A DNA stretch of 40,357 bases. Origin: Actinomycetes bacterium (GTDB lineage Bacteria; Actinomycetota; Acidimicrobiia; Acidimicrobiales; Ilumatobacteraceae). Shown piece after piece: positions 16,124 through 23,827 of the stretch. The DNA lies in assembly GCA_025359865.1 (NCBI GenBank), contig JANYDH010000048.1, forward strand, positions 1 to 40,357, written 5' to 3'. Below the pieces are notes generated by a model, which searched no databases, was not told the DNA's origin, and worked only from the letters and a program-made list of their open reading frames with translations. Numbering within the stretch: the first letter of the stretch is position 1; every line of letters starts with the position of its first letter. The position numbers were made by a program, and so were the translations under genes.

Positions 16124-16129
16124 TAGTGT
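16124..16129 (+). promoter_or_regulatory. -10 box for leaderless cytidine deaminase transcript
   Basis: TAGTGT lies exactly 7 nt before ATG 16137. It is the same hexamer at the same spacing as upstream of the antitoxin at 6035. Confidence 0.45.
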
Positions 16130-16136
16130 GGCATTC

Positions 16137-16544
16137 ATGAGCCCAGAGATCCGAGAGTTGTTTGACGCCGCGCTGGCTGTTCACGGGCATGCCTATGCCC
16201 CGTACTCCAACTTTCGCGTCGGTGCTGCAATCCGTACCGACACCGGCCGGATCTTCGCTGCGGGCAACGTTGAGAACGCCGCGTATCCCCAGGGTGCCTG
16301 CGCCGAGGCCGGGGCCGTGTGTGCGATGGCATCAGCGGGCGAACGAAGAATTGTCGAGGTGCTCGTGGTGTGTGACGGTGAAGGGTTGAGTACCTGCTGC
16401 GGCGGTTGTCGTCAGCGGCTCCGCGAGTTCGCAGCTGGGTCTGTGCCGATTCATTGCGCTGGTCCCGAGGGAGTCCGCGCAACGTTTACACTCGAGCAAC
16501 TACTGCCGGAATCGTTCGGTCCAGAAAACCTCGTCGGATTCTGA
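16137..16544 (+). CDS. cdd: Cytidine deaminase
   Basis: A 135-residue homotetrameric-type cytidine deaminase converting cytidine or deoxycytidine to uridine forms. The zinc and catalytic motif is CAE (Cys55-Ala-Glu57 in QGACAEAGAV), and the other zinc ligands are Cys88 and Cys91 in TCCGGCRQRL. The family's usual Pro-Cys is here Cys-Cys, a mild oddity. Substrate residues NFRVGAA and the NVENAAYP block are present. The start is ATG 16137 with a TAGTGT box 7 nt upstream. It is divergent from plsC, 40 bp away. Confidence 0.95.
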   Translation: MSPEIRELFDAALAVHGHAYAPYSNFRVGAAIRTDTGRIFAAGNVENAAYPQGACAEAGAVCAMASAGERRIVEVLVVCDGEGLSTCCGGCRQRLREFAAGSVPIHCAGPEGVRATFTLEQLLPESFGPENLVGF

Positions 16545-16605
16545 ACCGCACTCCGCGCAGCGACGTAGTACGTATGAACACCAACTGGAAGAGAGAGCAC
16601 CCCAT

Positions 16606-17031
16606 ATGAAGCATCGTGCCGGACATCGTGCTGGTTTCGTCTCCGTAACGCTTGTCGCGTTCCTAGCGCTCGCGGCGTGTAGCTCCGACGCCAAGAGTTC
16701 GTCGACCCCGGCTGCCACGGCTGCGCCCGCCGCAACCGCCGCTCCGGCTGCCACCGCCGCTCCCGCTGGGACGGTGCTCGGCGAGGCGGGCGCAGGGGGC
16801 GAGCTCACGATCCAGGGCCTTGTATTCAGCGCTCTCACCACCAAAGCCGGCGCCCAGTTCTCGATCAGCAACAAAGACGGGTTTGCTCATACGGTCAGTA
16901 CAAAGGACGGCACGTTCGACGTTCGCGTCGCCGGTGGCGCGACCGAGACGCTGACGATCGACAAGCCCGGTACCTACGCGATCTTCTGCAAGATCCACTC
17001 GTCGATGTCGGGCACCATCATCGTCGAGTGA
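16606..17031 (+). CDS. Cupredoxin (plastocyanin-like) lipoprotein
   Basis: A 141-residue secreted lipoprotein. The signal peptide ends in a lipobox (LALAAC, Cys25), followed by a low-complexity linker with PAATAA repeated three times (residues about 35-54). The cupredoxin domain shows type-1 copper ligands: His95 (GFAHTVS), Cys128, His131 and Met134 (FCKIHSSM). It would be a blue-copper electron carrier or copper-binding protein on the outer face of the membrane. The ribosome-binding site is gagagag before ATG 16606. The convergent neighbour at 17062 is one of two paralogous Pro/Thr-linker lipoproteins. Confidence 0.9.
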   Translation: MKHRAGHRAGFVSVTLVAFLALAACSSDAKSSSTPAATAAPAATAAPAATAAPAGTVLGEAGAGGELTIQGLVFSALTTKAGAQFSISNKDGFAHTVSTKDGTFDVRVAGGATETLTIDKPGTYAIFCKIHSSMSGTIIVE

Positions 17032-17055
17032 GGTCGGCTGCTCGGTCAGCCGACC
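17032..17055. terminator. Hairpin between convergent lipoprotein genes
   Basis: ggtcggctg (17032-17040) and cagccgacc (17047-17055) form a perfect 9-bp GC-rich stem with a 6-nt loop directly after the cupredoxin stop codon and 6 bp from the stop of the opposing gene. It suits a bidirectional terminator, though without a T tract. Confidence 0.6.
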
Positions 17056-17061
17056 GTTCGG

Positions 17062-18225
17062 TCAGCCGAAGTTGTTGGCCACGAACGAATCCATGATCTT
17101 GACGGCGTCGATGCCCGGTTCGGTTCTCATCACTACGCCATATTGGCTGAGAAACGCCATCGTGGTGTCCCAGGTGATGTCTCCCGATGCGGGGACTACC
17201 CAGTACTTGTGACCACCAGGGCTTTCGATCGCGCTGCCTGCATCTGCTTGATGGAATGTGATGAATGAGTTGATCTCCGCGTCTGCGAAGTCGACGCGCA
17301 ACTCAAGCACGAACACCATGTTGAACTGTTCGCTCTCCGGCCCAAGGTCTGCACCGACGGCGTAGGTCACGAAGTTCGGCCCCAGCACCGGATCGGCATC
17401 GGGACTTTCGAAGATCTTGCCGAGGATGTCGCCCGGCTCACGCTGAAACTCGTGTCCCGTGGGGGGTTTCCAATCGTCCATCACGTTGAGGATGATCGCG
17501 GTTCCTGCCGGAACCGTGTCGGATGCGAGCGTTGCAGGCGGCACAGTAACCGGCGGCACTGTGCCCGGTGGAAGCGTCTGCGGCGGCAAGGTCGGGGGCA
17601 ACGTGAGCGGCGCGCCAGTGGTAGCCGGCGCCATGGTGGGCGCGACGGTGGGCGGCACTGTGTCCGCAGGCCAGGTGGTAGTCGGCAGAGTCGAGTCGAC
17701 CGTGCCGATGCCGGCCACGCCAACCACCGCCAGACCGAGACCAACGCACTTCGTAGCCGAGAGACCGTCTGCCAACGAGTCGGAGGCCGTCGTCAACGCC
17801 ACCATCTTGTCCTGCGCGGCGGCAAGGGCCGCGGCGTCGCCGCCTTTGGCAGCTGTCGCAACCTTCTTGGATTGCTTCACCTGCTTGGCGATACTCGACG
17901 TGAAGTCATCGTAGTCGGCCTGCTCGGCGGTGCTCGGAGTGAGTGCTGCGAGGTCGTCCGACGCGGCCGAGAGCAGATCAATCGCGTCATTGAGCGACGC
18001 AGTGGGATCGGAGGGGTCGAGCTTGGCGATGGCCTTCGTGGCCTTCTTGCAGATGCTGTCAGCCTTGGAAGCAAGGTCATCGGCCGAGAGCGTCGAGGGT
18101 GCATCGGTGCCGCACGCAGCAAGGACTAGGCCGACCGCAACCATCCCGGCAACCGCCGACCTGGCCGTCCGTCGAGCCGCCCGTCGAGCCGCCCGTCGTG
18201 GAGCACTCGAATGATCGCTACGCAT
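17062..18225 (-). CDS. Lipoprotein with helical Cys-pair domain, Pro/Thr linker and C-terminal domain (paralogue of 30281-31378)
   Basis: A 387-residue protein of unknown function. An Arg-rich n-region (RAARRAARR, from a 12-bp DNA repeat) and hydrophobic stretch end in the lipobox VLAAC (Cys38), followed by GTDAP. A helical domain runs to about residue 160 with Cys59 and Cys160, possibly a disulphide. A linker of PPT/LPP/VPP units (residues 180-240) leads to a C-terminal globular domain of about 145 residues. The second paralogue has the same order, the same CG(T/S)DAP motif, and the same 21-residue spacing from lipobox Cys to the next Cys. Both sit next to copper-related genes. I do not recognise the domains. 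Confidence 0.82.
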   Translation of the reverse strand: MRSDHSSAPRRAARRAARRTARSAVAGMVAVGLVLAACGTDAPSTLSADDLASKADSICKKATKAIAKLDPSDPTASLNDAIDLLSAASDDLAALTPSTAEQADYDDFTSSIAKQVKQSKKVATAAKGGDAAALAAAQDKMVALTTASDSLADGLSATKCVGLGLAVVGVAGIGTVDSTLPTTTWPADTVPPTVAPTMAPATTGAPLTLPPTLPPQTLPPGTVPPVTVPPATLASDTVPAGTAIILNVMDDWKPPTGHEFQREPGDILGKIFESPDADPVLGPNFVTYAVGADLGPESEQFNMVFVLELRVDFADAEINSFITFHQADAGSAIESPGGHKYWVVPASGDITWDTTMAFLSQYGVVMRTEPGIDAVKIMDSFVANNFG

Positions 18226-18336
18226 GTTCTACCTCGCTCATGCCGGGGTGGCCGCCTGCTCGGTGGCTCATCTGTCGCTTCGCGTACAACGCTAGTCCCG
18301 CCAGGCTGCCGTGCATAGTGCGTAGCTCGTAGGGCC

Positions 18337-18342
18337 TACGAT
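18337..18342 (+). promoter_or_regulatory. -10 box for leaderless aminotransferase operon transcript
   Basis: TACGAT lies 6 nt before GTG 18349, with no Shine-Dalgarno between them. It would drive the aminotransferase-nitrilase-crotonase run. Confidence 0.45.
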
Positions 18343-18348
18343 CTCAAC

Positions 18349-19524
18349 GTGGCAAGTCGACGCGTTCCGTATCTCACCTCCAAACTGCAAGGCTTCGGCA
18401 CCACCATCTTTGCCGAGATGACATCGCTCGCTATCCAGACCGGCAGCCTGAACCTGGGTCAGGGCTTCCCCGATACCGACGGGCCGCGTGAGGTGCTCGA
18501 CGCCGCCATCGAAGCGATCAACGGCGGGCAGAACCAATATCCGCCGCCACTCGGTGTACCGGCGCTGCGACTCGCCATCGCCGAGCATCAGCAGCGGTTC
18601 TACGGCCTCACGTACGACCCCGATACCGAAGTACTGGTCACCGCCGGTGCCACCGAGGCACTCGCCGGGGCGCTGCTCGGATTGCTTGACACCGGCGACG
18701 AGGTGGTGCTGTTCGAGCCGATGTACGACAGCTATCAAGCATGCATCGCGCTCGCCGGCGCAGTTGCAAAGCCGGTCACGTTGCGCCCGCCCGCCTACGG
18801 TTTCGATCGCGAGCAGTTGCGTTCCGCGATCACGCCGAAGACCAAGCTGTTGCTGATCAACACTCCACACAATCCGACCGGCAAGGTGCTCGACCGCGAT
18901 GAGTTGCAGTACATCGCCGATCTCGCCATCGAATTCGACCTCATCGTCATCACCGACGATGTCTACGAACACCTCACCTTCGACGCCACCGTGCACATCC
19001 CGCTCGCCTCCTTTCCAGGCATGCGTGAACGGACGCTCGGCATCTCGAGCGGTGGCAAGACGTTCAACACCACTGGATGGAAGATCGGTTGGTTGTACGG
19101 TCCGGCGGCTCTGATCGTTGCGGCCAAAACCGCAAAGCAGTTTCTCACCTACGTGAGTGGTGCCCCGTTTCAGCCCGCCATCGCTGTGGGGTTGCGGCTG
19201 CCCGATTCGTACTTCACCCAGCTCGCCGCCGATCTGCAGGCCAAACGCGACCGGTTGCTGCCAGGTCTTCACGATGCCGGGTTCGTGGTGTACCCCACCA
19301 CGGGCACCTATTTCGTCACCGTCGATATCCGCCCGTTGCGGCCCGACGGTGATGGGATGGCGTTCTGCCGTGATTTGCCGCACCGCTGCGGGGTCGTTGC
19401 CATCCCCAACGAAGTGTTCTACGCCAACAAGCACGAGGGGCGGCACCTGGTTCGGTTTGCGTTCTGTAAGCGGTTCGAGGTGCTCGACGAGGTCGTTGTT
19501 CGACTCAAGGCGTTGTCGGCATGA
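18349..19524 (+). CDS. PLP-dependent class I aminotransferase (glutamine/kynurenine/methionine or DapC type)
   Basis: A 391-residue fold-type I aminotransferase. Visible motifs are LGQGFPDTDGP near the N-terminus, YPPPLGVPALR, VTAGATEALAG for phosphate binding, NTPHNPTG, ITDDVYEHL, and the PLP lysine Lys237 in SSGGKTFNTTGWKIGW. The FPDTDGP and SGGKTFN..GWKIGW blocks fit the group with glutamine transaminase K/kynurenine aminotransferase, E. coli YbdL and actinobacterial DapC. The 3' end overlaps the nitrilase by 4 bp (ATGA). An omega-amidase directly downstream favours glutamine or methionine transamination, with the amidase clearing the 2-oxo-amide. The start is GTG 18349. Confidence 0.9.
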   Translation: MASRRVPYLTSKLQGFGTTIFAEMTSLAIQTGSLNLGQGFPDTDGPREVLDAAIEAINGGQNQYPPPLGVPALRLAIAEHQQRFYGLTYDPDTEVLVTAGATEALAGALLGLLDTGDEVVLFEPMYDSYQACIALAGAVAKPVTLRPPAYGFDREQLRSAITPKTKLLLINTPHNPTGKVLDRDELQYIADLAIEFDLIVITDDVYEHLTFDATVHIPLASFPGMRERTLGISSGGKTFNTTGWKIGWLYGPAALIVAAKTAKQFLTYVSGAPFQPAIAVGLRLPDSYFTQLAADLQAKRDRLLPGLHDAGFVVYPTTGTYFVTVDIRPLRPDGDGMAFCRDLPHRCGVVAIPNEVFYANKHEGRHLVRFAFCKRFEVLDEVVVRLKALSA

Positions 19525-20321
19525 ACGGCGGTTCTAGCGAGATCGGTCGGCTGCGGATCGCTGCTGTCCAACACGACATCGTGTGGTGCGACCGTGAGGC
19601 CAACTTCGCTCATCTTGCGCCGCTCATCGCAGGCGCGGTGGGGTGTGGTGCCGGTCTGGTGTTGCTCAGCGAGACGTTCTCCACGGGCTTTGCCACCGAT
19701 CGAGACGACCTCGGCGAACCGCACGGGGGCCCGTCGTCACGGTTCCTTTCCGAACAGGCTGCGCTTCACGGCGTATGGGTCGGCGGTTCGTGCCCCGAGG
19801 TCGGCCCGGACGCCCCGTTCGATGATCGACGCCCGTTCAACAGCTTCGTGCTTGCCGGGCCTCGGGGCGAGCAGCACCGCTACCGCAAGATCCACCCGTT
19901 CAGCTTCGGCGGCGAAGACAAGCACTTCCGTGCTGGCGACGGGTTCGTGCAGGTCACCGTCAATGGTGTGCGGCTGACGCTGTTCGTGTGTTACGACCTG
20001 CGATTCGCCGACGAGTTCTGGCAGCTTGCTGAGAGCACCGACGTCTACCTGGTTCCGGCCAATTGGCCCGAAGCGAGGCGCGCCCACTGGATGACATTGC
20101 TTCAGGCCAGGGCAATCGAGAATCAGGCGTATGTGGTCGGTTGCAACCGGGTGGGTACTGGAGGTGGGCTCGTGTACAGCGGTGACAGCCGCATCGTCGA
20201 CCCACTCGGCGAGCTGCTTGCTACGGCGTCCTACGGCGAGAGCATCCTGCTGGCCGATGTGTCGGCGGCGCGGGTGGCCGAGGTGCGCGACCGGTTCCGC
20301 TTCCTGCAAGATCGGCGATGA
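19521..20321 (+). CDS. Carbon-nitrogen hydrolase, omega-amidase (Nit2/YafV)-like
   Basis: A 266-residue nitrilase-superfamily enzyme with the complete catalytic triad: Glu51 (LLSETFSTGF), Lys123 (YRKIHPFSFGGE) and Cys157 (LFVCYDLRF). The SETFSTGF and KIHPFSFGGED blocks resemble omega-amidases, which hydrolyse 2-oxoglutaramate or 2-oxosuccinamate. The gene is translationally coupled to the aminotransferase upstream (ATGA). Together they would form the glutaminase II route: glutamine transamination followed by deamidation of the product. Substrate choice is inferred, not shown. Its 3' end runs into the crotonase gene with its (ACTTCG)n tract. Confidence 0.88.
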   Translation: MNGGSSEIGRLRIAAVQHDIVWCDREANFAHLAPLIAGAVGCGAGLVLLSETFSTGFATDRDDLGEPHGGPSSRFLSEQAALHGVWVGGSCPEVGPDAPFDDRRPFNSFVLAGPRGEQHRYRKIHPFSFGGEDKHFRAGDGFVQVTVNGVRLTLFVCYDLRFADEFWQLAESTDVYLVPANWPEARRAHWMTLLQARAIENQAYVVGCNRVGTGGGLVYSGDSRIVDPLGELLATASYGESILLADVSAARVAEVRDRFRFLQDRR

Positions 20322-20325
20322 CTTC

Positions 20326-21249
20326 ATGACTTCGATGACTTCGACTTCGACTTCGACTTCGACTTCGACTTCGACTTCGACTTCGACTTCGACTTCGACT
20401 TCGACTTCGACTTCGACTTTGACTTCGACTTCGACTTCGACTTTGACGACGACTTTGACGACGGGGACGTCCGACGAGGCCGTGAGCACCGAGCGACGTG
20501 GTGTGGTGCTCGTCGTGACGATCAACCGACCGGAGGTGCGCAACGCGGTTGATGGGCCTACTGCTCGCCTGCTGGCGTCGGCGTTTCGAGCGTTCGATGC
20601 CGATGACACGCTCTCGGTCGCGGTGCTCACCGGAGCGGCCGGCGTGTTCTGTGCCGGTGCCGACTTGAAGGCGATGGGCGAAGGTCGGGCGAATCGGGTC
20701 GACCCCGATGTTGCCGTCGACGGGCCCATGGGGCCAACTCGAATGCTGTTGTCGAAGCCGGTCATCGCCGCCGTCGAAGGTTTCGCTGTGGCAGGAGGGC
20801 TGGAGTTGGCGGTGTGGTGCGACATGCGGGTAGCTGCGCACGATGCCGTGTTCGGCGTCTATTGCCGACGATGGGGAGTGCCGCTCGTCGATGGGGGCAC
20901 GGTGCGCCTTCCGCGGCTGATCGGGCAGTCCCACGCGAACGATCTGATCCTCACCGGTCGCGGCGTCAGCGGTGACGAGGCGGTGCGAATGGGACTCGTC
21001 AACCGCAGCGTCGCACCCGGTAGCGCGCTGGAGGCAGCCTGCGAGTTGGCCGCACAGATCGCCGCGTTCCCGCAAGGGTGCATGCGCCGTGACCGCACCA
21101 GTAGTTATGAGCAGTGGGGCCGGTCGCTTTCCGACGCGCTCGCGCTCGAAACGGAACTTGGGCTGCAGACCATCCGTAGCGGCGAAACCCTCGCCGGCGC
21201 GGCCCGTTTCGCCGCCGGCGAAGGCCGCCACGGCGCCGGTACCGCCTGA
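20326..21249 (+). CDS. Crotonase/enoyl-CoA hydratase family protein with a Thr-Ser repeat N-terminus
   Basis: A crotonase-fold protein; from ATG 20326 it is 307 residues, of which about the first 50 are an unstructured Thr-Ser/Thr-Leu tract encoded by hexamer repeats. GTG 20482, just after the tract, would give 255 residues, the usual family length, so the repeat may be partly or wholly untranslated. The fold motifs are INRPEVRNAVD, FCAGADLKAM (oxyanion hole) and GFAVAGGLELA. By my alignment neither classical hydratase glutamate is present (region YCRRWGVPLVDGG, and Asp in ANDLILTG), so the reaction may differ from hydration. It follows the nitrilase by 4 bp and is likely in the same operon. 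Confidence 0.85.
   Translation: MTSMTSTSTSTSTSTSTSTSTSTSTSTSTSTLTSTSTSTLTTTLTTGTSDEAVSTERRGVVLVVTINRPEVRNAVDGPTARLLASAFRAFDADDTLSVAVLTGAAGVFCAGADLKAMGEGRANRVDPDVAVDGPMGPTRMLLSKPVIAAVEGFAVAGGLELAVWCDMRVAAHDAVFGVYCRRWGVPLVDGGTVRLPRLIGQSHANDLILTGRGVSGDEAVRMGLVNRSVAPGSALEAACELAAQIAAFPQGCMRRDRTSSYEQWGRSLSDALALETELGLQTIRSGETLAGAARFAAGEGRHGAGTA
20338..20460 (+). repeat. (ACTTCG)n hexanucleotide tract
   Basis: Thirteen perfect ACTTCG units (20338-20415) are followed by interrupted units (ACTTTG, three more ACTTCG, then ACTTTG/ACGACG). In frame it encodes Thr-Ser repeats. The hexamer unit means that changes in copy number would alter length without shifting frame. Confidence 0.95.
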
Positions 21250-21329
21250 GCCCCCGGTACCGCAGTCCGTCCACCCGTCCGCCCGCCCGCCCGTCCGCCC
21301 GCCCGCCCACCCAACCGCTACCGACGAAA

Positions 21330-21377
21330 GCGTTTGGTAGGTCGAGCCCCGCCCAGGGGGCTCGACCTACCAAACGC
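21330..21377. terminator. Perfect 21-bp inverted repeat between convergent genes
   Basis: Arms 21330-21350 and 21357-21377 pair perfectly over 21 bp (outer gcgtttggtagg / cctaccaaacgc) around the 6-nt loop gcccag. It lies 80 bp after the crotonase stop and 66 bp before the opposing GNAT stop. A bidirectional terminator is likely, but the stem is unusually long and there is no T run. Confidence 0.65.
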
Positions 21378-21443
21378 ATGTGGGCATGTGGGCACGCGGA
21401 CATGTGGGTGCCGGGCGGTGGGCGGCGGTGGGTGGGCTGGCGG

Positions 21444-21929
21444 TTAGGTGAGCGGCAGAGCGAGCAGGCTGACGGTCTTCTGGCCGGCGTCGGTGTCTTG
21501 TTGGGCGACTTCTCGGAAGCCGATCGACTGATGGAACGCTAGCGATGCCTCGTTAGGTGGCCGTACGTTGACCTCGCAGCACAACAGCGGAAACCGCCCG
21601 GTGAGCTGATCGACCAAACTGGCATAGAACGCCCGCCCAATGCCGTAACGGCGAAACGCGGGATCCACCGCAATCCGGTCGAGGTACGCGAACTCGTCGT
21701 ACGTGCGGCTGAACCACTGGTAGTTGAGGCTCTGGTACGGCGCCCCCGGGGCGAACACGATGCAGAACCCGGCAAAGGTACCGTCGACCTCCGCGGTGAG
21801 CGACATCTCGCTGGCGCCGACGAGCCGTTCGATCTCGGGATGGTCGAGTTCGTTGAGCGCCGGCACGTTGGTGTTGTTCAGCGCCAGCGCGGCGACTAGG
21901 TCGGACGACATCGTTTCGCGGATTTTCAC
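21444..21929 (-). CDS. GNAT-family N-acetyltransferase
   Basis: A 161-residue GCN5-related acetyltransferase. Motif A for acetyl-CoA binding is seen as [21 protein letters not shown], and motif B as [19 protein letters not shown]. The N-terminal segment ([18 protein letters not shown]) resembles other small actinobacterial GNATs of unknown substrate. The start is GTG 21929, with TACATT 8 nt upstream and no Shine-Dalgarno. It is divergent from msrA. The substrate is unknown. Confidence 0.9.
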   Translation of the reverse strand: MKIRETMSSDLVAALALNNTNVPALNELDHPEIERLVGASEMSLTAEVDGTFAGFCIVFAPGAPYQSLNYQWFSRTYDEFAYLDRIAVDPAFRRYGIGRAFYASLVDQLTGRFPLLCCEVNVRPPNEASLAFHQSIGFREVAQQDTDAGQKTVSLLALPLT

Positions 21930-21937
21930 AGTTGGGC

Positions 21938-21943
21938 AATGTA
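21938..21943 (-). promoter_or_regulatory. -10 box for leaderless GNAT transcript
   Basis: Minus-strand TACATT lies 8 nt before GTG 21929. Confidence 0.35.
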
Positions 21944-21998
21944 TGCGGCTCTAGTCTGTTCGCAGGCCGGAAATTGTGAAACCAGCAGAGGAGCGCAC

Positions 21999-22646
21999 AT
22001 GTTCGGGACGAGCAAGACCCAGATGATCACCGAGTCCGAAGCACTGCCGGGTCGGACCGACAAGGTCATGTCGGTGCCAGCTGCGCACTTTGTGAACGGC
22101 AACCCGTTGGTCGGACCATGGCCGGAGGGCACCGAAACCGCCGTGTTCGGGATGGGGTGCTTCTGGGGCGCGGAGCGCAAGTTCTGGGTGATTCCTGGCG
22201 TGTACTCCACCGCCGTCGGGTATGCGGGCGGTTTCACGCCCAATCCCACGTACGAAGAGACCTGTACCGCGCGTACGGGCCATGCCGAGGTGGTGCTCCT
22301 GGCGTTCGACCCGTCCAAGGTGAGCTATGACTCGCTGTTGAAGGTGTTCTGGGAAAGCCACGACCCCACGCAGGGCATGCGGCAGGGCAACGACATGGGG
22401 TCCCAGTACCGCAGCGCGATCTACGCCACGACCCCCGCCCATCTCGCCACCGCACAGGCCAGCCGGCTGATGTTTGCCGAGCATCTCGGTGCGGCCGGTT
22501 ACGGAGAGATCACCACCGAGATCGTCCCGGCCGGCGAGTTCTTCTACGCCGAGACGTATCACCAGCAATACCTCGCCAAGAACCCCGGCGGGTACTGCGG
22601 GCTTGGCGGCACCGGCGTTAGTTGCCCGATCGGCCTGACCGCCTGA
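21999..22646 (+). CDS. msrA: Peptide-methionine (S)-S-oxide reductase MsrA
   Basis: A 215-residue repair enzyme reducing methionine S-sulfoxide in proteins. The catalytic GCFWG motif is present with Cys54 ([14 protein letters not shown]). It has the family block [16 protein letters not shown]-like (here TAVGYAGG), [12 protein letters not shown], and a C-terminal [12 protein letters not shown] with two potential resolving cysteines. The N-terminal extension of about 45 residues fits the longer MsrA subfamily. The start is set by agaggag (21987-21993), 5 nt before ATG 21999. Confidence 0.95.
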   Translation: MFGTSKTQMITESEALPGRTDKVMSVPAAHFVNGNPLVGPWPEGTETAVFGMGCFWGAERKFWVIPGVYSTAVGYAGGFTPNPTYEETCTARTGHAEVVLLAFDPSKVSYDSLLKVFWESHDPTQGMRQGNDMGSQYRSAIYATTPAHLATAQASRLMFAEHLGAAGYGEITTEIVPAGEFFYAETYHQQYLAKNPGGYCGLGGTGVSCPIGLTA

Positions 22647-22682
22647 CCGCCTGACCGGCCTGACCGGCCTGACCGCCTGACC
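22634..22682 (+). repeat. Short tandem repeat (CCTGACCG)n at the end of msrA
   Basis: Six near-identical 8-9 bp units (cctgaccg with an occasional extra g) span the last codons of msrA, its stop codon and the following gap. Confidence 0.8.
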
Positions 22683-22704
22683 TCAGGGGCGACCGGCGGG
22701 TCAG
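22669..22704. terminator. Hairpin between convergent msrA and CoA-transferase genes
   Basis: ctgaccgcc (22669-22677) pairs with ggcgggtcag (22695-22704) with one bulged base and a 17-nt loop. The right arm overlaps the stop codon of the opposing gene. A bidirectional terminator is plausible. Confidence 0.4.
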
Positions 22705-23819
22705 TCCCAGCCGTGAGAGCGAATCCGCTCGCCGTCGGCGTCGAGGGCCCGGCCCTGCCAGCGTAACGAGCCGGCTGTGGCGCTCAACTTTGCGATCAAG
22801 CCCTGCATCGGCGTGCCATCGACATCCACGACGGCGTCACGAGCGGCGTAGTGCGGGTCGGCGGCGATGTCGGCCATGTCCATCACTGGGCCGATCGCAG
22901 TTTCCGCTTCGGTGAAGATCCGCAGCACCTCGGCCTGCGATCGCGCCGAGCACCATTGCACCATCACCGCTTCGAGTTCCTCGCGATACTGCATCCGCAG
23001 GGCGAACGTGGTGAATCGTGGATCGTCGCCGACACCGAGCACCGCGTTGACGCGAGCAGCAACACTGTCGGCGCTGGCGGACAGCCCGACCCACCGCCCG
23101 TCGCTGCACTGATATGTGCCGCGGGGCACCGTGTACGGCAGGCCGGCGCCGAGCCGTGGTTGTGTCTCACCGGTCAGCTTGTACAGGCTGATCAGTGGGC
23201 CCATCAGTTGGAACAGGCTCTCGAGCAGGCTGACGTCGACCACTTGGCCGACTCCGCTGTGCAGCGCGACCATCGTCGCGAACGCGGCGACCAAGCCGGT
23301 CACTTCGTCGGTGAGCGCAATGGCCGGAAGCATCGGCTGCCCGCCTGGCTCGCCGCTGATGGCCGATAGTCCCGACATCACCTCGGCGATGGTGGCGAAC
23401 CCAGGACGACTTGCGTATGGACCCGTCTGCCCGAAACCGGTGACCCTGGTGATCACAAGGCGAGGGTTCCGCAGGTGCAGCACATCAGGGCCGAGTCCCA
23501 ACCGTTCGAGCGTACCTGGCCGGAAGTTTTCGACCAACACATCGGCATCATCGATCAACCGGAGGAACACCGCCAGGTCGGCGACATCTTTCAGATCGAG
23601 CGCCACTGTGCGCTTGTTGCGGTTGACGAGCTTCCACCACAGGCCGGTTCCGTCGCGCGGGTCTCGCCACGCCATGTTGCGCAGGCTGTCGCCGCCGTCG
23701 GGACGCTCGACCTTGATCACGTCGGCCCCGAAATCGGCCAGATAGCGCGCGCAGTTCGGTCCGGCCAGCACCGTCGAGATGTCGATCACCTTCAGGCCGC
23801 CGAGTGGTCCGCTGGTCAC
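22701..23819 (-). CDS. CaiB/BaiF-family (class III) CoA transferase
   Basis: A 372-residue family III CoA transferase moving CoA between carboxylic acids via an enzyme-bound acyl anhydride. N-terminal family blocks are LKVIDISTVLAGPNCARYLADFGADVIKVE (residues 9-38, quoted in part: GADVIKVE), VLVENFRPGTLERLGL, and GFGQTGPYASRPGF. The catalytic aspartate is Asp171 in ALTDEVTGL. The C-terminal RGTYQCSDGRWVGL block is typical. GTG 23819 is chosen because the similarity begins there; the stop of the metallophosphoesterase gene is 8 bp upstream, so the two are probably one transcript. Acyl donor and acceptor are unknown. Confidence 0.9.
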   Translation of the reverse strand: MTSGPLGGLKVIDISTVLAGPNCARYLADFGADVIKVERPDGGDSLRNMAWRDPRDGTGLWWKLVNRNKRTVALDLKDVADLAVFLRLIDDADVLVENFRPGTLERLGLGPDVLHLRNPRLVITRVTGFGQTGPYASRPGFATIAEVMSGLSAISGEPGGQPMLPAIALTDEVTGLVAAFATMVALHSGVGQVVDVSLLESLFQLMGPLISLYKLTGETQPRLGAGLPYTVPRGTYQCSDGRWVGLSASADSVAARVNAVLGVGDDPRFTTFALRMQYREELEAVMVQWCSARSQAEVLRIFTEAETAIGPVMDMADIAADPHYAARDAVVDVDGTPMQGLIAKLSATAGSLRWQGRALDADGERIRSHGWD

Positions 23820-23827
23820 TGCGGCCT

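Noticed and set aside
20338-20460. Hexamer tract as a CRISPR array
   Set aside because: The units are 6 bp with no spacers.
19737-20825. Minus-strand frame with a long Glu-Val/Lys-Val repeat opposite the hexamer tract
   Set aside because: It is the antisense reading of the ACTTCG repeat. The nitrilase and crotonase genes on the plus strand have full motifs.
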